Origin: Arenibacterium halophilum
Lineage (GTDB): Bacteria; Pseudomonadota; Alphaproteobacteria; Rhodobacterales; Rhodobacteraceae
Reading direction: 5' to 3'
Assembly: GCF_005938225.1 (NCBI RefSeq)
Contig: NZ_VCPC01000006.1
Coordinates: 62,001 to 126,000 of the forward strand
Length of the DNA: 64,000 bases
The notes beneath the pieces were generated by a model. It searched no databases and was not told the origin of the DNA. It saw nothing but the letters and a program-made list of their open reading frames with translations. Below, one piece after another: positions 17,264-25,700 of this stretch (position 1 is its first letter; the number at the start of each line of letters is the position of its first letter). The position numbers and the translations under genes were made by a program.

Positions 17264-17941
17264 ATGCCCAAAATCGAAGCGAAATCACTTGTGGATGCTG
17301 TCACCGAGCGGTTGGAAGCCGCGATCATCGGCGGCGAGCTTGCGCCGGGAGAACGGCTGCGTGAGCAGGTGCTTGCCGCCGATTTCGGCATAAGCCGCGG
17401 GCCCCTTCGCGAAGCGATCCGTCGGTTGGAAGGTCGCCGTCTGCTGGAGCGCAAAGCCAATATAGGGGTCAGCGTGGTCGAGCTTTCTCCCGGGCGCCTG
17501 TCAGAGCTGTTGAGCGTGCGAGAAGCCCTGGAAGGTATGGCCTGCCGTCTTGCGGCCGAACGCATCTCTCCAGTGGAAATCGAAGAACTGCGCGCGATGC
17601 TCGGAGATCACGCTTCTCATCAGGAGGTCTTGTCGGGCGAGGGTTATTACCAGCAGAGCGGCGATTTCGATTTTCACTTCCGCATCGCGAAAGCCTCTCA
17701 GAACGACTATCTGATCTCGATGATTTCGGGCGATCTGTACGACCTGCTGCGGCTTTACCGTTACAAGTCGTCGACGATGTCAGGCCGGGCGACGGCCGCA
17801 CTGGCGGAGCATCACGCCATTCTCGACGCGCTGGCGTCGGGTGATCCGGATGCATCCGAAGCGGCCATGCGGACGCACATTCGCAATGCGCGGCTGCATG
17901 CGCAGCTGGCCATGGAAAAGGCAGAGGCCGCCGCCGGCTGA
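17264..17941 (+). CDS. GntR family regulator, FCD domain (candidate regulator of motif A sites)
   Basis: 225 residues. N-terminal winged helix with VTERLEAAIIGGELAPGERL and the recognition region FGISRGPLREAIRRLEG; the rest is an all-helical FCD effector domain with FHFRIAKAS and EHHAILDALASGD carrying likely metal-binding histidines. FCD regulators usually sense organic acids. It is convergent with the MmgE/PrpD gene (3-bp gap) and has a motif A copy upstream. As motif A also precedes the aldehyde dehydrogenase, flavoprotein, lyase and both importer operons, this protein is the leading candidate for their regulator. That link is inferred from position only. Confidence 0.92.
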   Translation: MPKIEAKSLVDAVTERLEAAIIGGELAPGERLREQVLAADFGISRGPLREAIRRLEGRRLLERKANIGVSVVELSPGRLSELLSVREALEGMACRLAAERISPVEIEELRAMLGDHASHQEVLSGEGYYQQSGDFDFHFRIAKASQNDYLISMISGDLYDLLRLYRYKSSTMSGRATAALAEHHAILDALASGDPDASEAAMRTHIRNARLHAQLAMEKAEAAAG

Positions 17942-17944
17942 TCC

Positions 17945-19342
17945 TTATTCTGCGCGCAACGCCGCCATCAGGTTCGTCACGGGTTCCTGCGCCATGGCCA
18001 AAACACGGTCACGGATCGTCATCGCCTGATCGTCCGGCATGGCAAGACCGGTGTTCTGCAAATACTTGTCCGTCGTCTCTGCCAGCGTCATCTTGCGATC
18101 GCCCGCGCCGCTGTTGACCGGCACATGGGCCGTCAGTTCCCGACCGTCCGCCATTGTGACCCGGACGCCCCCGGAAAAATACTCGGGGAACAGCGACTGC
18201 GGATCGGCATGGCAGCTGCACCTTTGCGCCAGGGCCTGGACCTGCGAATCCGCAAGGGCGGTGTCTGTCAGATCCGACAGACCGAACCGGCCTTTCAGGA
18301 GCGTCGATGCGACAACGAAGGGCGCGCTGAACTTGGCTTCGTATTCATTGCGTGCGCGGCGTTTGTGTTCGATCGGTTCGGCGACAATCTTCAGCGTGTC
18401 CTGAGGCAGAGCGATGTCGACCGAGGCAATCTCTGCCCCTTCTATCCGAGGGTAGAGCGACAGGGCCGCGTCGGCCGCGCCGTGGATGAAGTGGCAGACC
18501 GGATAGGGTTTCAGCGCTGTATCGGCCATCATCCAGGTGTCGCCCAGACCGTCGGACAGGAAGCTGGTATCGACGTCCTTTGCATGTTCGTGCAAGTGCG
18601 TGTCGAACAGGCCGAAGCGCCCTTCGAGCGCGCGGGTCGGGCCGACGAACCCGTGCCGGGCCAATGTGGCAGCCGTGATGCCACCAGCCGCAGCCCAACC
18701 CGGATGCAGCCGTTTCGTCCAGGCCCCTTCTTCAAGGAACACCTGAACGCCCGATGCAGTGCTGGCGGCAATTCCGAAGGCGTTGACGTGGTCTTTGGCC
18801 GTGGCGCCCATCAGCCGGCCGGCGGCGAGCGTGGAGCTGAAATGCGCAAGCACCCCGGTTGCATGGAAACCGGTATGATGAAAGCCGCCTTTCACCGCCG
18901 CACCCAGGCGAATGCAAACCTCCATCCCGATGCAGAAGGCGGTCAGCGCGTCCTTGCCGGAAAGGTTTCGGTCTTCGGCGACTGCCAGTACGGCGGGCAA
19001 CACCGCCGCAGTCGGGTGAACGATCGCCTGAAGATGGGTATCGTCGTAATCCAGCCCATGGATCAGGACCCCGTTGGCCATGGCCGCGTCGCGCGGGGCG
19101 GCCCGAAATCCCTGACCGATAATACTGCATCCGGCGCCACCGCTCAGATCCTTCACAGCGGACAGGGTCGGCCCGGCAAACGGGAAGGTGGTTGAAGCGA
19201 CCGCCAGACCCAAACCATCCAGAATGTGGATCAGCGCGCGATCCAGCACTGTGGCGGGAATCTCCTCGAACCGGGTCCGCGCGGCGAAATCGGCGAGCGC
19301 CTGCGACGGGCCGATGCTGGTTTCAACGTCGTGTTTCGTCAT
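17945..19342 (-). CDS. MmgE/PrpD family protein (2-methylcitrate dehydratase-like)
   Basis: 465 residues covering the full family length. Diagnostic stretches are GLDYDDTHLQAIVHPTAAVLPA near residue 100 and WMMADTALKPYPVCHFIHGA near 290. The family includes 2-methylcitrate dehydratase (PrpD), iminodisuccinate epimerase and cis-aconitate decarboxylase; sequence alone does not separate these. It is the last gene of a three-gene minus-strand operon (aldehyde dehydrogenase, epimerase, this gene; 3-bp gap to the epimerase). With PrpF-like and lyase genes nearby it probably hydrates or dehydrates a branched tricarboxylate or dicarboxylate. Confidence 0.9.
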   Translation of the reverse strand: MTKHDVETSIGPSQALADFAARTRFEEIPATVLDRALIHILDGLGLAVASTTFPFAGPTLSAVKDLSGGAGCSIIGQGFRAAPRDAAMANGVLIHGLDYDDTHLQAIVHPTAAVLPAVLAVAEDRNLSGKDALTAFCIGMEVCIRLGAAVKGGFHHTGFHATGVLAHFSSTLAAGRLMGATAKDHVNAFGIAASTASGVQVFLEEGAWTKRLHPGWAAAGGITAATLARHGFVGPTRALEGRFGLFDTHLHEHAKDVDTSFLSDGLGDTWMMADTALKPYPVCHFIHGAADAALSLYPRIEGAEIASVDIALPQDTLKIVAEPIEHKRRARNEYEAKFSAPFVVASTLLKGRFGLSDLTDTALADSQVQALAQRCSCHADPQSLFPEYFSGGVRVTMADGRELTAHVPVNSGAGDRKMTLAETTDKYLQNTGLAMPDDQAMTIRDRVLAMAQEPVTNLMAALRAE

Positions 19343-19345
19343 GAT

Positions 19346-20326
19346 TTACCCCTGTGCCTGCCGCCATTTGATCAGCCGGGCGATCCCCTCCTCGATCGAG
19401 ACCTGCGGTGTCCAGCCGATCATCCGACCGATCTTTTCAATCGAGAAATCCAGCTGGCTGGAGGTTGTCACGCGCACCGCGCCTTCCCTGTCACCATACT
19501 CTGGCTTGAGGTCAGAGCCGACGATGTCCGCGATGATTTCGAACAGGCGGTTAAGATTGGTGGCCGTTCCGGTGGCGACGTTGAAGGCCTCGGCGGTCAC
19601 CTCGCTTGTCATCGCCATCAGGTTGGCCCGGGCAACGTCGGCCACGTGGATATAATCGTGCACCTCTGACCCGTCGCCGGGGATCCGCGGACGCTCGCCC
19701 CGCATCAGCTTGTCGTAGGTGTCGATGATATACAGCGCGTTCACGCCCCGGTAATGCTGCCGCTCGCCATAGACCGTGGCATAGCGGAGAGACACCGACT
19801 GCACGCCGTATTTGTCGGAATAGAGGCGGCCAAGCTGTTCGCCCATGATCTTGGTCGATCCGTAGAGCACGCCCGGGGGCGTCATGGTGTGGAACCGGAA
19901 GGGCCGGGTTTCGTCGATCAGCCCCGGCTCCGGATCGCCATAGGTCGCGACGGAAGAGGAGAAGATCACTTTTTTCACACCGCGATAGCGCGCGGCTTCA
20001 AGCACGTTGACATGGCCCAGGGCGTTGACCGTGATTCCCAGCTCGGGATTGGCGGCAAAGGGAAGGGTCAGGAAACCGGCGATGGCAAAGATGCCGTCGA
20101 CACCTTCGAGCGCGTTATACAACTCGCCGACCCGCGTGATGTCGCCGCGGATCAAACGGACCCGGTCATCCTTGAGGATATGTCCGATCATGTCGGTGCT
20201 GCCAAGCGAGTAGTTGTCGAACAGGATGACCTCTGTCGCGCCCTGCTCCAGCAACTGTTCCGTCACGTGGGATCCGATGAGGCTGATCCCCCCGGTCACC
20301 ATGAATTTGCTACCTTTGATCCGCAT
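19346..20326 (-). CDS. NAD-dependent epimerase/dehydratase family protein
   Basis: 326 residues from the ATG at 20326, which has GGGAGG 7 nt upstream; an upstream TTG at 20341 is rejected. Extended short-chain dehydrogenase fold: FMVTGGISLIGSHVTEQL binds NAD, and the catalytic YxxxK is YGSTK. YGERQHYRGVNALYII and GDGSEVHDYIHVADVARANL are typical of nucleotide-sugar epimerase relatives. Its position between aldehyde dehydrogenase and PrpD-like genes suggests a catabolic oxidoreductase or epimerase rather than cell-wall sugar synthesis. The substrate is not known. Confidence 0.87.
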   Translation of the reverse strand: MRIKGSKFMVTGGISLIGSHVTEQLLEQGATEVILFDNYSLGSTDMIGHILKDDRVRLIRGDITRVGELYNALEGVDGIFAIAGFLTLPFAANPELGITVNALGHVNVLEAARYRGVKKVIFSSSVATYGDPEPGLIDETRPFRFHTMTPPGVLYGSTKIMGEQLGRLYSDKYGVQSVSLRYATVYGERQHYRGVNALYIIDTYDKLMRGERPRIPGDGSEVHDYIHVADVARANLMAMTSEVTAEAFNVATGTATNLNRLFEIIADIVGSDLKPEYGDREGAVRVTTSSQLDFSIEKIGRMIGWTPQVSIEEGIARLIKWRQAQG

Positions 20327-20359
20327 CTCGTGTCCTCCCAATTCCGTCCGGTTGCCGTG

Positions 20360-21832
20360 TCAGTTCTTGATCGCGAAGGGGTCTCTGGCTTCGCTTGAAT
20401 AGTCGATCATCACGTTGCGCGTGGTGGTGAATTCGGCAATTCCGGCTTCACCGCGTTCACGCCCGAAGCCGCTTTCCTTGGTGCCGCCGAACGGGGCCTG
20501 CGCCGCGACCATGCGATAGGTGTTCACCCAGACGACGCCGGATTTCATCTGCGGGATCAGACGCATCGCGCGGCTGATATCCTTGGTCCAGATTCCCGAG
20601 GCGAGGCCGAAGGGAATGTCGTTGGCCATGGTCACCGCTTCCTCTTCTGTCTCGAACGGGATGATGGTCAGGACAGGGCCGAAGATTTCGGTCTGCGCCA
20701 CCGCCATGTCGTTCCGGGCGTCGGCGAAGATTGTCGGCTGAACGAACAGGCCCTTGCCCAGACCCTCGCCCGTGGCACGTCCGCCGCCGGCCACCAGCCG
20801 CGCTCCGTCGGACTTTGCGGTTTCAATGGACTGCATGATCCGGTCGAACTGGGGCTGGTTCGCCACCGTTCCCATTTCGGATTTGGGATCCAGCGGGTCG
20901 CCAAGCCGGATGGCCTTGGCACGGGTTGCCAGCCGATCCACGATATCCTGATATAACCCGCGCTGGACGAACAGCCGCGAGCCCGCCACGCAGGTCTGGC
21001 CCGTGGCGCCGAAGATGCCGGCCAAGGCACCAATCGTGGCGGCTTCGGCATCGGCATCGTCGAAAATGATGTTGGGGGATTTCCCGCCAAGTTCCAGCGT
21101 CACCGGTTTCAGCAGTTCGCCAGCCATACCTGCGATCTTGCGGCCGACGCCGGGCGAGCCGGTGAAGCTGACCTTTGCGATGGCGGGATGGCGGACCAGT
21201 GCTGTACCGGTCTCTGCCCCGCCGGTGACCACGTTGACGACCCCCGCGGGCAACCCCGCCTCGACAAGAAGGTTGCAGAATTCGAGCGTCGAGACGGATG
21301 CGTGCTCGGAGGGTTTGACGACGACGGTATTCCCCGCCGCCAGGGCCGCCGGCAACTTGTTGCACAGCAGCGTGATCGGAGAATTCCAGGCGGTGATCAA
21401 GCCGACAACGCCATAGGGTTCGCGTGTCGTGTAATCGAATATCGTCGGGTTATCGAGCGGGATGGTGCTTCCGAAAAGTTTGTCGGCATAACCGGCGTAG
21501 AACCGGAAAAGCCGCGCGGCGAACAGCATCTGAGAGCTGGTTTCCCGTATGACCTTGCCATTGTCGGTCGATTCGAACACCGCCATGTCATCGGCATGTG
21601 CGGTGATCACGTCGGCGATCCGGTTCAGGATTTGTGCCCGCGTCGCGCCATTCGTGGCGGCCCATCCGGGCTGCGCGGCTGCGGCGGCTGCAACGGCATC
21701 ACCGACTTCGTCGGGACTGGCTTCGCGCAGGCTTGCCCAGGCTTCGCCAGTAAACGGGTTGATCGCGTCGAACTCGGCCCCCTGCCCGGGCTTGGTCCAG
21801 TCACCGCCAATAAACAATCCATAGTGCCGCAC
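20360..21832 (-). CDS. Aldehyde dehydrogenase family protein
   Basis: 490 residues from the GTG at 21830-21832, chosen because AAAGGAG lies 7 nt upstream and the length then matches the family; the frame is open far upstream only because it runs antisense to the flavoprotein gene. Catalytic residues: Asn150 in AWNSP, Lys173 in VVKPSEH, Glu247 in LELGGKS and Cys281 in GQTCVAGSR. It oxidises an aldehyde to a carboxylate with NAD(P). It heads the operon with the epimerase and PrpD-like genes and is divergent from the TcuA-like flavoprotein, sharing a promoter region with motif A2. Confidence 0.93.
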   Translation of the reverse strand: MRHYGLFIGGDWTKPGQGAEFDAINPFTGEAWASLREASPDEVGDAVAAAAAAQPGWAATNGATRAQILNRIADVITAHADDMAVFESTDNGKVIRETSSQMLFAARLFRFYAGYADKLFGSTIPLDNPTIFDYTTREPYGVVGLITAWNSPITLLCNKLPAALAAGNTVVVKPSEHASVSTLEFCNLLVEAGLPAGVVNVVTGGAETGTALVRHPAIAKVSFTGSPGVGRKIAGMAGELLKPVTLELGGKSPNIIFDDADAEAATIGALAGIFGATGQTCVAGSRLFVQRGLYQDIVDRLATRAKAIRLGDPLDPKSEMGTVANQPQFDRIMQSIETAKSDGARLVAGGGRATGEGLGKGLFVQPTIFADARNDMAVAQTEIFGPVLTIIPFETEEEAVTMANDIPFGLASGIWTKDISRAMRLIPQMKSGVVWVNTYRMVAAQAPFGGTKESGFGRERGEAGIAEFTTTRNVMIDYSSEARDPFAIKN

Positions 21833-21909
21833 CGCAATGCTCCTTTCTTCGACACGTGCACCGGTCAGTTCCGGCGACGCCTGCAACATTTGGCCTGATC
21901 CGCCTTGAC

Positions 21910-21924
21910 TGTCAACTGTCAACA
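21910..21924. promoter_or_regulatory. Motif A2, candidate GntR operator in divergent promoter
   Basis: TGTCAACTGTCAACA, two adjacent copies of TGTCAAC (21910-21916 and 21917-21923), lies in the 150-bp gap between the divergent aldehyde dehydrogenase and flavoprotein genes. Read on the minus strand it is TGTTGACAGTTGACA, matching motif A. One site here could control both directions. Confidence 0.6.
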
Positions 21925-21982
21925 CCTTACGAAAGCTGCAACGAGATTGATGCCGCGCCGCGGCCACAAAGGGAGTGATATC

Positions 21983-23491
21983 TTGAGCGATTATGACGTA
22001 ATTGTTGTCGGGGCCGGGAATGCAGCCCTCTGCGCGGCGCTGTCCGCACATGAGAACGGAGCCAGGACGCTGGTGCTGGAACGCGCCCCGGAAGAAGAGC
22101 GAGGCGGCAATTCCTATTTCACGGCCGGCGGCTTCCGGTTCGCGCATGAGGGGCTTGAGGATGTGACCGAGGACATCCTGACCGACCTCAGCGAGGAAGA
22201 GCGCAACCAGATCATCCTGCCGCCGCACAGCCGTGAATTTTTCATGGACCAGATGCGCGAAGTCACCCGTTACCAGACGGACGAGGATCTTGCCCAGCTG
22301 CTGGTCGACCGGTCGCGCATGACCATGGGCTGGCTGCGCAGCCATTCCATCCGGTTCGTTCCGATGTTCGGACGCCAGTCCTATCTTGTGGACGGCAAAC
22401 ACCATTTCTATGGCGGCGTGAATATCGAAGCTGTCGGAGGTGGCGCGGGGCTGGTCGAGGCGGAAATCGCCCGGGCGGAAAAGCTGGGCATCGAAATCCG
22501 CTATGGCACGGCGGCCATCGGGCTGCTGCAGTCGCAAGACCGCACGGTGACCGGCGTCAAGGTCCGCACCAAGAACGGCTATGGCGAGATCAGGGGCAAG
22601 GCCGTGATCCTTGCCTGTGGCGGATTTGAATCCAACCAGCAGTGGCGGGTGCGCTACCTTGGTGTCGGCTGGGATCTCTGCCGCGTCCGCGGAACACGTC
22701 ACAATATGGGCGAAGGCATTCAGGCCGCGCTGGACATCGGCGCGAAACCCTATGGCAACTGGTCGTCCTGCCATGCCTGCGAATGGGATATCTCGGCCCC
22801 GCCCTATGGCGACAGGTGGGTTCTGGACAACTTCCAGAAACACTCCTACCCGCTTGGCATCATGGTCAACACCGACTGCGAGCGCTTCGTCGACGAAGGG
22901 GCCGATTATCGCAACCTGACCTACGCGAAATACGGGCGCGAGATCATGGCGCAGCCGAACCGCACCGCGATCCAGATCTTCGACCAGCAGACGATCCACC
23001 GGCTGCGCGACGAATATCGGATCAAGGAAGTGACGAAGGCGACCTCCGACACGATCGAAGGGCTGGCAGAGCAGCTTGACCTTGATCCAGCCAAGCTGGC
23101 CAAGACTGTGCAGGCGTATAACGACGCCTGCCAGGGCGGTGAGTACAACCCCTCGATCCTTGACGGGGTTACGACCAAGGGGCTGGCAGTAGAAAAGACG
23201 AACTGGGCGTTGCCGATCAACCAGGGCCCCTACGAGGCCTATGTCTGCACCACGGGCATCACGTTTACCTTTGGAGGGTTGCAGATCAACACCAAGGGCG
23301 AGGTGCAGGACATGACGGACCAGTCGATCCCCGGCCTGTATGCGGCGGGCGAACTGGTTGGCGGGCTGTTCTACGAAAATTACCCCGGTGGCACCGGCCT
23401 GATGTCGGGCTCGGTCTTTGGCAAGCTGGCGGGCGAAAGTGCCGCGGGATATGTTGGCGCATCGGCGAAAGTGGCCGAGCCGGCGGAATAA
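21983..23491 (+). CDS. FAD-dependent dehydrogenase, tricarballylate dehydrogenase (TcuA)-like
   Basis: 502 residues from the TTG at 21983, preceded by GGGAG; an ATG at 21950 is an alternative. FAD fold at the N-terminus DVIVVGAGNAALCAALSAHE, then ERGGNSYFTAGG, VILACGGFESNQQW, RGTRHNMGEG, GITFTFGGLQ and GLYAAGELVGG. Order and wording closely follow TcuA, the flavoprotein that oxidises tricarballylate to cis-aconitate, and more distantly fumarate reductase and 3-ketosteroid dehydrogenase flavoproteins. No TcuB partner is encoded nearby. Divergent from the aldehyde dehydrogenase operon and followed by an intrinsic terminator. Desaturation of a saturated tri- or dicarboxylate is the likely reaction. 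Confidence 0.85.
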   Translation: MSDYDVIVVGAGNAALCAALSAHENGARTLVLERAPEEERGGNSYFTAGGFRFAHEGLEDVTEDILTDLSEEERNQIILPPHSREFFMDQMREVTRYQTDEDLAQLLVDRSRMTMGWLRSHSIRFVPMFGRQSYLVDGKHHFYGGVNIEAVGGGAGLVEAEIARAEKLGIEIRYGTAAIGLLQSQDRTVTGVKVRTKNGYGEIRGKAVILACGGFESNQQWRVRYLGVGWDLCRVRGTRHNMGEGIQAALDIGAKPYGNWSSCHACEWDISAPPYGDRWVLDNFQKHSYPLGIMVNTDCERFVDEGADYRNLTYAKYGREIMAQPNRTAIQIFDQQTIHRLRDEYRIKEVTKATSDTIEGLAEQLDLDPAKLAKTVQAYNDACQGGEYNPSILDGVTTKGLAVEKTNWALPINQGPYEAYVCTTGITFTFGGLQINTKGEVQDMTDQSIPGLYAAGELVGGLFYENYPGGTGLMSGSVFGKLAGESAAGYVGASAKVAEPAE

Positions 23492-23497
23492 TGTACG

Positions 23498-23583
23498 AGG
23501 CCCGCCAGAGGCGGGCCTTGCCTCTGGCAGGAGTATTTTCGGAATAATGAAAGCAGGGCCCCGGTCGACCGGCCGGGGTTTTT
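23498..23583 (+). terminator. Hairpins ending the flavoprotein transcript
   Basis: Two stem-loops follow the flavoprotein stop. The first (23498-23518) has a perfect 9-bp stem around AGA but no T-run. The second (23559-23578) has an 8-bp stem with one G-U pair and a GACC loop, followed by five T (23579-23583), a good intrinsic terminator. It ends exactly at the last base of the convergent PrpF-like gene. Confidence 0.75.
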
Positions 23584-24719
23584 CACGTGCGATAGTGGAC
23601 CAGACCCGAGAAGAGCTTGCGCGCGGTACGGTAGACACTTCCGCTGACGGCATGGGGCCTGTCGTCGGTTCCAGTGATCCGGGCGTCTACAAGCGTGCTC
23701 CCCGAGGGGTGCGAGATGGAGAGAGGGCCGTCGTGCGCCGCGCACAGCGCCGCAGGGATCGTGCCGGGCAGCCGTGCTGCAATAGCAAGGCAGATCGACC
23801 CCGTGATGGGCACCGCGCGATGCGGTTGTTCCATCGACAGCATGCGGACCATGATCGACACATCTGACGCCCGCAAGATCGCACCCGACAGCAGGGTGGC
23901 ATCTGTTGGCGGGGCGACGATGGCGACCTTGGGGAGGCTGGGCATGGCGGCGGCGGATCTCATGTCTGCAGTGAGCCCCATGCGCACGGACCCGGCGCAA
24001 CGCAGCGCCTCCATCGTTTCGAGAAAACGCGACGTCTTGGCCAGGGTGTCAGGATGTTCTGCCCCGGTCAGCCCAAGGTCACTGGCCGCGACAAAGACGC
24101 AGGGATTGGCGGCATCGACAAGGCTGGCATGGATCGTGCGGCCGTTGATTTCAAGCGGGTTCATCGGCGACCCGGTGGGAAGCAATTTCCCGGTTTTGGC
24201 GCCGCCGGGTTCAAGGAACTCCAGGCGAACGGGCGCCGCAGACCCGGCGACACCGTCGATCGAGAGATCGCCTTTGGTCTCCAGGAGTCCATTGCGCACC
24301 GGGAAGTGGCTGACGATGACTTTGGACGTGTTGGTATTGTGGATCCGGACGTGCGCCATGCCATCTGACGGGCCGACGACATACCCAAGGTCCAGCGCTG
24401 CCGGGCCCATGGCGGAAATCATGTTGCCGCAGTTGCCGCCGTAATCGACCGGGCCCGGCCCGACCGGAACCTGCGCGAAGGTGAAATCGACATCCGCATC
24501 CGCGCGCGTTGGCGGGCCGATCACGCACACCTTGGAGAGTGACGACAGCCCGCCCCCCATGCCGTCAAGCTGACGACCATTCGGATCGGGCGAGCCCATG
24601 ACGGCGAGCAGGATCGCATTCCAATCCGTGCGATCCGGCGGCAGATCTTCGATCCGGAACACCACCGCCTTGGAGGTGCCGCCGCGCCAGAAGGCTGCAG
24701 GCAGGTCGCGGAGAGTCAT
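23583..24719 (-). CDS. PrpF family protein (methylaconitate/methylitaconate isomerase-like)
   Basis: 378 residues, full family length. Begins MTLRDLPAAFWRGGTSKAVVF, the characteristic start of PrpF-type proteins, followed by DGMGGGLSSLSKVC and VDYGGNCGNMISAMGP, which forms the active-site region of this diaminopimelate-epimerase-like fold. The family shifts double bonds in unsaturated acids such as 2-methylaconitate or 3-methylitaconate. It follows the isocitrate-lyase-like gene by 6 bp on the same strand. Convergent with the TcuA-like gene, whose product would be an unsaturated acid of the kind this enzyme isomerises. Confidence 0.88.
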   Translation of the reverse strand: MTLRDLPAAFWRGGTSKAVVFRIEDLPPDRTDWNAILLAVMGSPDPNGRQLDGMGGGLSSLSKVCVIGPPTRADADVDFTFAQVPVGPGPVDYGGNCGNMISAMGPAALDLGYVVGPSDGMAHVRIHNTNTSKVIVSHFPVRNGLLETKGDLSIDGVAGSAAPVRLEFLEPGGAKTGKLLPTGSPMNPLEINGRTIHASLVDAANPCVFVAASDLGLTGAEHPDTLAKTSRFLETMEALRCAGSVRMGLTADMRSAAAMPSLPKVAIVAPPTDATLLSGAILRASDVSIMVRMLSMEQPHRAVPITGSICLAIAARLPGTIPAALCAAHDGPLSISHPSGSTLVDARITGTDDRPHAVSGSVYRTARKLFSGLVHYRT

Positions 24720-24725
24720 GTTGGA

Positions 24726-25631
24726 TCAGGAACCTTCGTAGCGCGCCGAAAGCGTATCAAGCTGTGGCTTGCCGACCAGGCGCTGCCGTTCCGAGAAACT
24801 GGCCAACCGATCTGACACCTGCGCCAGTGACCCATGTTCGGCGAGCGAGCCCAGCACCTGCTGCATGGCCAGGACCGACGCCTGAAGCGCCGCATTGGCA
24901 TAGAGCGCGAAAGCGAACCCGGCGGTCTTGAGTTCGGCGTAGTCAAGCATCGGTGTCTTGCCTCCGATCACGAGGTTGATGATCTGAGGCGCCGGCAGTT
25001 CGGCGATCTTGAGGATCTCCTCGCGCGTTTCCGGTGCTTCGACAAAAATCACGTCGGCGCCAGTCTCTATCATCTGTTGCGCCCGGTCCAGCGCCGCATC
25101 GAACCCCTGAACCGCGCGCGCATCGGTGCGGGCGACAATCAGCGTGTTTTCGTCCTGTCTGGCATCAAGGCAGGCTTTGAGCTTGCCAAGCATCTCGCCC
25201 AGGGGGACCACGCCCTTGCCGGCGAAATGACCGCACTTCTTGGGAAAAACCTGATCCTCGATCTGGATCGCCGCCGCGCCTGCCCTCTCCAGCCGCCGCA
25301 CCGTGTGATAGGCGTTGAGCGCATTGCCGAAACCGGTATCCATATCCACCAGCAACGGCAGTTCACACACATCCGAGATGCGGGACGTGGCATCGACAAG
25401 ATCAGAGGCCGTGACCAGCCCGAGATCGGGAAGGCCAAGTGTTGTATTCGTCAGCCCCGCGCCTGTCAGGTAAACCGCGCCGAACCCCAAGTCTTCGATG
25501 ATCCGCGCGGTCAGGGCGTTGGCCGCGCCCGGCAGAAGAGCGGCATTCCGCTTTGCCACCTGCGCACGGAAAATCCTGCGCCGCTCGGCCGGATCGCTGC
25601 TTCGCCCGTGATGTAAGACTGCTTCAGCCAT
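24726..25631 (-). CDS. Isocitrate lyase/PEP mutase family lyase
   Basis: 301 residues. Metal-binding DMDTGFGN is at about 95-102 and the catalytic-cysteine loop PKKCGHFAGK at about 129-138, both intact, so it should be a C-C lyase such as methylisocitrate lyase, 2,3-dimethylmalate lyase or oxaloacetate hydrolase rather than the phosphonate-type mutase. AIQIEDQVFPKK and LIVARTDA follow family order. It is the first gene of a two-gene unit with the PrpF-like isomerase, and motif A3 lies 51 bp upstream of its start. It probably splits a hydroxylated branched acid into an oxoacid and a smaller acid. Confidence 0.9.
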   Translation of the reverse strand: MAEAVLHHGRSSDPAERRRIFRAQVAKRNAALLPGAANALTARIIEDLGFGAVYLTGAGLTNTTLGLPDLGLVTASDLVDATSRISDVCELPLLVDMDTGFGNALNAYHTVRRLERAGAAAIQIEDQVFPKKCGHFAGKGVVPLGEMLGKLKACLDARQDENTLIVARTDARAVQGFDAALDRAQQMIETGADVIFVEAPETREEILKIAELPAPQIINLVIGGKTPMLDYAELKTAGFAFALYANAALQASVLAMQQVLGSLAEHGSLAQVSDRLASFSERQRLVGKPQLDTLSARYEGS

Positions 25632-25681
25632 TTCAGTTGTCCTGTCCTGAGTGGAGCCAGTCTTACCCTGCAGCGAATCAA

Positions 25682-25696
25682 TGTCAACTGTTGACA
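25682..25696. promoter_or_regulatory. Motif A3, perfect palindrome TGTCAAC-T-GTTGACA
   Basis: A perfect 7-1-7 inverted repeat between the stop of the CoA-transferase gene (25701) and the start of the lyase gene (25631), both on the minus strand. It is the most symmetrical of five related copies and therefore looks like a dimer-binding operator. It implies that the lyase-PrpF pair has its own regulated promoter despite lying downstream of the CoA transferase gene. Confidence 0.65.
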
Positions 25697-25700
25697 GTAT

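Noticed and set aside
21833-23653. A continuous minus-strand frame extends the aldehyde dehydrogenase by about 600 codons upstream.
   Set aside because: It runs antisense to the well-supported TcuA-like flavoprotein gene and has no recognisable domain. The GTG at 21832 with AAAGGAG upstream gives the normal family length.
17945-25631. The PrpD-, PrpF- and lyase-like genes as a standard propionate methylcitrate cycle.
   Set aside because: No methylcitrate synthase or propionyl-CoA synthetase gene is present, and the lyase pairs with a TcuA-like dehydrogenase and aldehyde dehydrogenase instead.
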